Of a stretch of DNA of 64,000 nucleotides, positions 59,562-64,000 are shown in pieces. Each line of letters begins with the position of its first letter. Within the stretch, counting starts at the first letter, position 1. Under the pieces are notes generated by a model that did not search any database, was not told the DNA's origin, and saw only the letters and a program-made list of their open reading frames with translations. The stretch comes from Hymenobacter fodinae (GTDB taxonomy: Bacteria > Bacteroidota > Bacteroidia > Cytophagales > Hymenobacteraceae), in the NCBI RefSeq assembly GCF_004745825.1, contig NZ_SRLA01000002.1:1054001-1118000 (forward strand), given 5' to 3'. Position numbers and translations under genes: made by a program.

Positions 59562-60593
59562 TTACCGGCCGTATTTGCCGGGAACTACCACCTCGCGGCC
59601 ATGCACGAAGGGCTTTTCGCCGGTGCGGTAAATACGCTCCGGGTCGGGATATTTCTTGGGGTACTCGTTCTGCTTTTTCTTTTGCTGCTTTTTAATGAGC
59701 AGGGCCGTGCCCACGAGTGCGCCCAGTCCCACCCCAGCAATGGCCAGCTTGGTCCGGATGGGGTCGGAGGGGGCAGGGGGCAGGTAGGCCACTCCGTTCT
59801 CATCAAGGCGGGCGGGGTCTTGCACGTAGCGGCCCGAAGTAGGCATCGGAAACTCATCAGCCAGGCGTTGCAACCCAGCAGCTGCCTCGGCGCCCTTAAT
59901 CACGGGGCCGTGCCCGCAGCCTACGGCCTGGGGTTGCAGAGCCGCCAGCTTCTGCACCGACTCTTTCACCTGCTGCCAGTTGTAGTTGAAGGGCGCGCCG
60001 GCCACGCTGATTTTGGGCACCTGCAGCAGCAACTGGGGCACCGACTCGTGGTTGGCAGTGGCAAACGCGTCGGCCCCAATCAGGGTGCGGTCTTTCTCCC
60101 GGAACAAAGCAATTTGTCCCGGCGCGTGGCCTGGTACGTGAATCCACTGCCAGTCGGGCAGGAAGGGTGGGTCGGTATCGTTGCCCGGCAAGGGCTGCAC
60201 AAAATCAGAGAGCTGGAACGACTGCGGCGGGAAGAACCGCGCCACAAAGGCCAGGGAGCCCCCGCCCTGCACGGTGGGGTCGGCGGGCGGGTACACGGCG
60301 CGGGCCGTCAGGAAAGGCATTTCCAGGGGGTGCGCCAGCACAGGCACTTTCCAATGCTCGGCCAAGGCCTGCGCTGAACCCGAGTGGTCCATGTGGCCGT
60401 GGGTCAGGATAATGGCCTCGGGGTGGGTGCCGGGGTAAAATAGCTTGTCGGCGGTGGCAATAATATCTTTCTCGGAGCCGGGTAGGCCAGTATCCACCAG
60501 TACCCATTCGCCGGGCGTGCCGGTTTCCACGAAGTACACGTTGACAAAGCGTTGGATCTGAAGCTGGGTTACGCCAGCGGCTACTTGGTTCAT
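59562..60593 (-). CDS. MBL-fold metallohydrolase with C-terminal membrane segment
   Basis: The 343-residue protein has the metallo-beta-lactamase metal motif HGHMDHSGSAQALA, GHAPGQIAL, GADAF and GCGHGPVIKG. Near the C-terminus one hydrophobic helix (LAIAGVGLGALVGTALLI) is followed by a Lys-rich tail (KKQQKKKQNEYPKKYPDPER). It may be a membrane-anchored hydrolase or lactonase-like enzyme; the reaction is unknown. No signal peptide is visible. It stands alone on the minus strand with its own terminator. Confidence 0.8.
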   Translation of the reverse strand: MNQVAAGVTQLQIQRFVNVYFVETGTPGEWVLVDTGLPGSEKDIIATADKLFYPGTHPEAIILTHGHMDHSGSAQALAEHWKVPVLAHPLEMPFLTARAVYPPADPTVQGGGSLAFVARFFPPQSFQLSDFVQPLPGNDTDPPFLPDWQWIHVPGHAPGQIALFREKDRTLIGADAFATANHESVPQLLLQVPKISVAGAPFNYNWQQVKESVQKLAALQPQAVGCGHGPVIKGAEAAAGLQRLADEFPMPTSGRYVQDPARLDENGVAYLPPAPSDPIRTKLAIAGVGLGALVGTALLIKKQQKKKQNEYPKKYPDPERIYRTGEKPFVHGREVVVPGKYGR

Positions 60594-60767
60594 ACTCGTC
60601 AGTCGGTTAAGTGTAGCAAGCAGTACGCAGATTTACCGCTGAAGGGTAAGGCACCCCCGGAAAACTATTACGCCAGAGCCTACTGCCGCGGGGCCGAAAT
60701 GCAAAAAGCCCCTCCCGAGGGAGAGGCTTTTGTGCAAGGTCAGAAACCTCAAGAAGGCAAAGAGAGC
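60594..60767. other. Short gap before the Gly/Ser/Thr-rich lipoprotein gene
   Basis: Holds the terminator of that gene at 60703-60731 (minus strand stem AAGCCTCTCCC / GGGAGGGGCTT, T-run). Nothing else seen. Confidence 0.55.
60703..60731 (-). terminator. Terminator after the first Gly/Ser/Thr-rich lipoprotein gene
   Basis: On the minus strand AAAAGCCTCTCCC / GGGAGGGGCTTTTT forms a hairpin ending in five T residues. The stem core GCCTCTCC recurs in the terminator at 61483-61515, consistent with duplication. Confidence 0.75.
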
Positions 60768-61205
60768 TTACTGAGCCGTGGTAGTACCAGCCGTGCTGCC
60801 CGAAGTGGAGCCACCAGCGGTAGAACCGCCAGCCGTAGAACCAGCCGTTGAGCCGCCAGCCGTGGTGCCGGTAGTGCCGCCCGTAGTGGAGCTAGCAGTA
60901 GAGCCGCCGGCCGTAGAACCACCCGACGTGGTGCTGCCCGAAGTAGAGCCACCCGTGGTAGAACCAGTGCTGCCCGTGCTGCCGGTGCTAGCACCGCCGC
61001 CAGCCGTAGAGCCAGCACCCATGTCGCTGTTAGCAGCGCCATCACCGCTCATGGTCGAGTCGGTGCTCATGGTAGTTTCGGTGGTAGAGGAAGAAGAAGA
61101 CTCGGAGCCAGCGCCGGCTTCGCTGCCTTCGCCAGCATTGTTACCACCGCAAGAAGCGAAAGAGAACGAGGCCGCAGCCAGAGCTAAAAACAGAACTTTT
61201 TTCAT
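60768..61205 (-). CDS. Gly/Ser/Thr-repeat lipoprotein, paralogue 1
   Basis: The 145-residue protein has a lipoprotein signal (MKKVLFLALAAASFSFASCG, Cys19). The rest is low complexity: a Ser/Thr-rich acidic region (SSSSSTTETTMSTDSTMS) and then GGST/STAG-type repeats to the end (TTGGSTSGSTTSGGSTAG). Such repeats are often disordered or glycosylated on the outer surface. The start at 61205 is chosen over 61349 since it begins the lipoprotein signal. The next upstream gene is a clear paralogue. The open frames of opposite polarity are GC-rich artefacts. Confidence 0.75.
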   Translation of the reverse strand: MKKVLFLALAAASFSFASCGGNNAGEGSEAGAGSESSSSSTTETTMSTDSTMSGDGAANSDMGAGSTAGGGASTGSTGSTGSTTGGSTSGSTTSGGSTAGGSTASSTTGGTTGTTAGGSTAGSTAGGSTAGGSTSGSTAGTTTAQ

Positions 61206-61540
61206 GGTGTAGGTTGGAAATGGTTGGGTTTCAAATGAAAATACTCGCCGGGAGCCGGCTGAGAATTCTCCCTTCATACCCGGAAGAGGAAAGGGTAACC
61301 CGATTTTAATTAATAAAATCTTGCTTTTTTTATACTGTTCAGCTTTCATCGCTCGGTATACCTGCTGTCAAGACACGAAATTCACCCTGGTTTTGTGCCA
61401 CTGTTACCTGTAGTTGCTATATGTAGCTGAACAATAAGTTGTTTTGAGAAACTTAGGTAGCAGCTGCGTAGAGGTAACCCAACAAAAAAGCCTCTCCGGT
61501 TTGGGAGAGGCTTTAAGTGGTTTAAGGTAGGAATAGTGGC
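61206..61540. other. Gap between the two lipoprotein paralogues
   Basis: About 335 bp. It holds the terminator of paralogue 2 at 61483-61515 and one GGCCTAG at about 61538. An AT-rich segment (61300-61440) probably carries the promoter of paralogue 1, but no box is convincing. Confidence 0.55.
61483..61515 (-). terminator. Terminator after the second Gly/Ser/Thr-rich lipoprotein gene
   Basis: The minus-strand stem AAGCCTCTCCCA / GGAGAGGCTT is followed by TTTTTTGTT. It lies 26 bases downstream of the stop of paralogue 2 and resembles the terminator at 60703-60731. Confidence 0.82.
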
Positions 61541-62002
61541 CTAGCGGCCCGTAGTGCCCCCACCGGCAGTGCTGCCGCCTGTAGAGCCCCCAGCGGTGCT
61601 GCCACCCGTAGTGGAACCGCCCGCCGTGCTGCCGCCTGCTGTGCTGCCGCCCGCAGTGGAACCACCCCCTGTGCTACCGGATGTAGAACCGCCCGCAGTA
61701 GAGCCGCCTCCGGTTGAGCCACCCGTAGTGCCGCCAGCGCTTTGGTCGCCGTTGCTGGTGGTGCCGCCACCACCCGAGCCAACCCCCATGGAGCTGGTGT
61801 CGCTGCTCATGCTACCGCCGCCACTACCGGAGGCATCCATGGAGCCAGAGCCGGAGCTGGAGGAACTGGAGCTGCCTTCAGTGCTGGAGCCACCACCCGA
61901 GTCGCCGCCCGAGCCGCTTGCGCCGCTTTCTTGCTGATTGCCGCCACAGGAGGCAAACGTAAATGATGCCGCCGCTAGGGCGAGAAACAAGGTCTTTTTC
62001 AT
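61541..62002 (-). CDS. Gly/Ser/Thr-repeat lipoprotein, paralogue 2
   Basis: The 153-residue protein starts MKKTLFLALAAASFTFASCG (lipobox Cys19), almost identical to the preceding paralogue. The mature part has a Ser-rich acidic stretch (STEGSSSSSSSGSGSMDASG) and a run of GGSTAGG and GGSTG repeats at the end. The sequence is a tandem duplicate of 60768-61205, with separate terminators. The repeats probably form a flexible, surface-exposed segment. Function unknown. The start at 62002 begins the lipoprotein signal. Confidence 0.75.
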   Translation of the reverse strand: MKKTLFLALAAASFTFASCGGNQQESGASGSGGDSGGGSSTEGSSSSSSSGSGSMDASGSGGGSMSSDTSSMGVGSGGGGTTSNGDQSAGGTTGGSTGGGSTAGGSTSGSTGGGSTAGGSTAGGSTAGGSTTGGSTAGGSTGGSTAGGGTTGR

Positions 62003-62669
62003 GGTGTTAAGGAAAGAAAGGGGGTGAGTGGATAGGTAGAGCAAGCTGCAAGTCAAGCCGACGCGCAGACCAAGGCTTTATACTCTAAACCAGGAAATGA
62101 CAACCATTTTTAGCGTTATAAAATATTGGTATTTTTATAGTTGTTGAGCTTGCAGGCATGCATAGTGGTTGCTACTGTTGTGCTTCATTTAGTGTTTATT
62201 AGTTTAGATTTTATCGGAAGAGATAGGATTGGCGGGCATGGAAAAGTTGTATTTAAAAAACTTGTAATGAGATGAGGGTTGTCTGCCCGAGAGTGGCCTA
62301 GCGCCGGCTTCTGGCTGCCAAACCTGAGCAGGGCAGGGGACGTGTTGCCCTGCAATACAATGCGCGCCTCATGAGTGGCCTAGCTTCAGTAGTTCGTTGT
62401 AGTACAACTATCCACTGGCCTTGGCCGCAGCCTGCACGTCATGTATTGGGTTGGGTCGGCGGCGTTCTAGTGTCAGCCACCACACGTGAGCAACTTTCGC
62501 TAGGCCAGTTATTCAAGGGGCTGTTTGCAAAGAGGAGAATGCCTGAGACGAACCGCTCGCTGGGTGCGGATTTTCGGTGCTGCACCAGGCGTGGCCACCC
62601 CTGCAAAAACAACAGTTGGGCGCTCTGCAAAATCAATAACTTGCCGTTCCACCCCATCCCATTCCCGCC
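62003..62669. other. Long AT-rich then GC-rich intergenic region upstream of hutU
   Basis: About 667 bp with no recognisable gene. Positions 62100-62280 are AT-rich. CTTTATACTCT at 62076-62086 matches part of the 15-mer at 43835 and 43991. GGCCTAG/CTAGGCC copies lie near 62295, 62376 and 62503. TAACTTGC at 62637-62644 may be a promoter box for hutU. An open frame at 62371-62709 overlaps hutU out of frame and is not called. Confidence 0.6.
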
Positions 62670-64000
62670 ATGCCTCACACGCCCGCCCCAGCCGCCACTC
62701 CTGAGCTGAACCTCGAAGCCACCAGCCACTCCGACGACGCTAATTCTCAACCACAGCAATTGGCTGGCACCCCTGCCTTAGGGGGAAGGACCAGCGGTGC
62801 GGTGCGCCCCATGTACTACGAGTACAAGCCCACGGAAACTGTGCGCGCCCAGCATGGCACCACCTTGCGCTGCAAAACCTGGGAAGCAGAAGCGGCCCTG
62901 CGCATGCTGGAAAACAACCTTGACCCCGCCGTGAGCCTGGTGTACGACGAGCTGATTGTGTACGGCGGCGCCGGCCGGGCCGCCCGCAACTGGAAGGAGT
63001 ACCAGACCATAGTAAGCACCCTCAAGAACCTGGAAGCTGACGAAACCATGCTGGTGCAGTCGGGTAAGGCCGTGGGCGTGATTCGCACCTGGGCCCACGC
63101 CCCGCGGGTGCTCATTGCCAACAGCAACATCGTGCCCGCCTGGAGCACCCAGGAGTACTTTGATGAGCTGGATAAGCTGGGCCTAATGATGTATGGGCAG
63201 ATGACGGCTGGCTCCTGGATTTACATTGCCACCCAAGGTATTCTGCAGGGCACCTACGAAACCTTCGCCGCCGTGGCCGACAAGCACTTCGGCGGCACGC
63301 TGGCCGGCACCGTTACCATTACGGCAGGCCTAGGCGGCATGAGTGGCGCCCAGCCCCTGGCTGTGACCATGAACGACGGCGTGTGCCTAGTCATCGAGCC
63401 CATTGACGCCCGCGTGAAGCAAAAGGTGCGCGAAGGCTACGTAGACGAGCAAGCCCGCGACCTAGACCACGCCCTGGAGCTGCTGGCACAGTACAAGCAG
63501 GCGCGCCAAGGCTGGAGCATCGGCCTGACCGGCAACGCCGCCACCGTGCTGCCCGAACTGCTGGCGCGAGGCTATAAGGCCGACATTGTAACCGACCAGA
63601 CCTCGGCCCACGACCTGATGGACTACATTCCCGAGGGCGACATCGAGCAGGTATTGCAGCTGCGCAAGGATAACCCGGAGGAGTTCAAGCGCCAAGCCCT
63701 GGCCTCTATCGTGAAGCACTGCCAGGCCATCATTGACATGCAGGCCGGCGGGGCCGTGGCCCTCGACTACGGCAACAACCTGCGCGGACAGGCCGAGAAA
63801 GGTGGCTTACGGGTGCGCGACGAGCACGGGCAGTTCCTGTACCCCGGCTTCGTGCCCGGCTACATTCGCCCGCTGTTCTGTGAAGGCAAAGGCCCGTTCC
63901 GCTGGGCTGCCCTCTCCGGCGACCCGCAAGACATTCTGCGCATCGACCGCGCCCTGCTCGAAACCTTCCCCGATAACCAGATGCTTCGCCGCTGGATTGA
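62670..64000 (+). CDS. hutU: Urocanate hydratase HutU (C-terminus beyond the window)
   Basis: HutU hydrates urocanate to imidazolonepropionate using tightly bound NAD. The visible 443 residues include EAALRMLENNLDP, ELIVYGGAGRAARNWKEY, MYGQMTAGSWIYIATQGILQ, the NAD motif ITAGLGGMSGAQPLA near residue 220, TDQTSAHDLMDYIPEG and EKGGLRVRDEHGQFLYPG, all typical. The first ~48 residues (PHTPAPAATPELNLEATSHS and on) form a low-complexity extension that looks disordered. An internal ATG before YYEYKPTE could be an alternative start. A downstream part lies outside the window. It shares the histidine pathway with hutG. Confidence 0.95.
   Translation, partial: MPHTPAPAATPELNLEATSHSDDANSQPQQLAGTPALGGRTSGAVRPMYYEYKPTETVRAQHGTTLRCKTWEAEAALRMLENNLDPAVSLVYDELIVYGGAGRAARNWKEYQTIVSTLKNLEADETMLVQSGKAVGVIRTWAHAPRVLIANSNIVPAWSTQEYFDELDKLGLMMYGQMTAGSWIYIATQGILQGTYETFAAVADKHFGGTLAGTVTITAGLGGMSGAQPLAVTMNDGVCLVIEPIDARVKQKVREGYVDEQARDLDHALELLAQYKQARQGWSIGLTGNAATVLPELLARGYKADIVTDQTSAHDLMDYIPEGDIEQVLQLRKDNPEEFKRQALASIVKHCQAIIDMQAGGAVALDYGNNLRGQAEKGGLRVRDEHGQFLYPGFVPGYIRPLFCEGKGPFRWAALSGDPQDILRIDRALLETFPDNQMLRRWI

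Larger units (their letters stand above)
734..63333. repeat. Dispersed, strongly over-represented heptamer GGCCTAG/CTAGGCC
   Basis: My manual scan of both strands found about 95-98 copies between 734 and 63333, in genes and gaps. Examples: 1653, 4003, 7581, 11210, 17325, 20118, 25706, 28322, 33486, 37040, 40388, 45824, 49318, 54755, 58839, 61538. Many extend to AGTGGCCTAG or ACTGGCCTAG. It is a sequence bias of this genome rather than a single element. Confidence 0.8.

Noticed and set aside
60778..61937. Pro/Val/Glu-rich plus-strand frames opposite the lipoprotein paralogues
   Set aside because: They have the periodicity of the Gly/Ser/Thr repeats read backwards. The minus-strand frames have lipoprotein signals and terminators.
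2641..62086. The dispersed inverted repeats as a CRISPR array
   Set aside because: Repeats are inverted, not direct, have no regular spacers, and no cas gene is nearby.
1..64000. tRNA, rRNA, integrase, insertion sequence or phage genes
   Set aside because: None was seen on either strand. The reading frames not assigned here are mostly antisense shadows of assigned genes.

Overview
The window looks like a chromosomal segment of a Hymenobacter-like member of the Bacteroidota (order Cytophagales). The evidence is a SusC/SusD pair, TAnnTTTG-type promoter boxes, few Shine-Dalgarno sequences, lipoproteins and YCF48-type repeats typical of the phylum, and GC-rich coding DNA. No rRNA, tRNA, CRISPR array, integrase or transposase gene was recognised. 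Several intergenic gaps hold long inverted repeats of the REP/MITE kind.

Positions 1-25700 form a pectin and galacturonate utilisation locus. It starts with a truncated, divergent LacI-type regulator, then kduD, kduI, a secreted pectinesterase and a secreted GH43 enzyme. After an intergenic region with a LacI-type palindrome come susC, susD, kdgF, a pectinesterase-pectate lyase (CE8-PL10) fusion, uxaB and uxaA. uxaC, kdgK, eda, an ExuT-like transporter and a secreted NTF2-like protein follow, then fructose-1,6-bisphosphatase and an aldehyde dehydrogenase. Together they can de-esterify and cleave pectin, import the oligomers, convert unsaturated uronates (KdgF, KduI, KduD) and galacturonate (UxaC, UxaB, UxaA) to KDG, and take KDG through KDPG to pyruvate and glyceraldehyde-3-phosphate. 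A composite sequence motif in front of kduD and susC, and partly in front of uxaC, is a good candidate for the operator of the LacI protein.

Positions 26100-35000 hold an SDR/DUF2867 protein, an ArnT/PMT-like glycosyltransferase, lysC-lysA with a possible lysine-rich leader peptide and terminator, a small secreted protein and an M28 peptidase. Positions 35064-41852 form a minus-strand biotin cluster: bioB, a small unknown gene, bioF, an AT-rich metallophosphoesterase, bioD, bioA and a FabF-like ketoacyl synthase that overlaps bioA.

Positions 42100-49800 carry mixed genes: a small lipoprotein, an acetyltransferase, a YiaA-like membrane protein, an RluF-like pseudouridine synthase with a long basic tail, a YCF48-type lipoprotein, a serine beta-lactamase-like hydrolase, YebC and a MarR regulator. 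Positions 50499-57892 hold an adaptor/ABC ATPase/permease operon divergent from an NtrC-type response regulator and an NtrY-like kinase. The last part contains a formimidoylglutamase (hutG), an MBL-fold hydrolase, two tandem Gly/Ser/Thr-repeat lipoproteins and the 5' part of urocanate hydratase (hutU), so histidine degradation is partly represented.

The strongest unexplained signal is the heptamer GGCCTAG/CTAGGCC. It is spread over the whole window, about 95 copies by manual count, where roughly a dozen would be expected by base composition, and several copies coincide with TAG stop codons.
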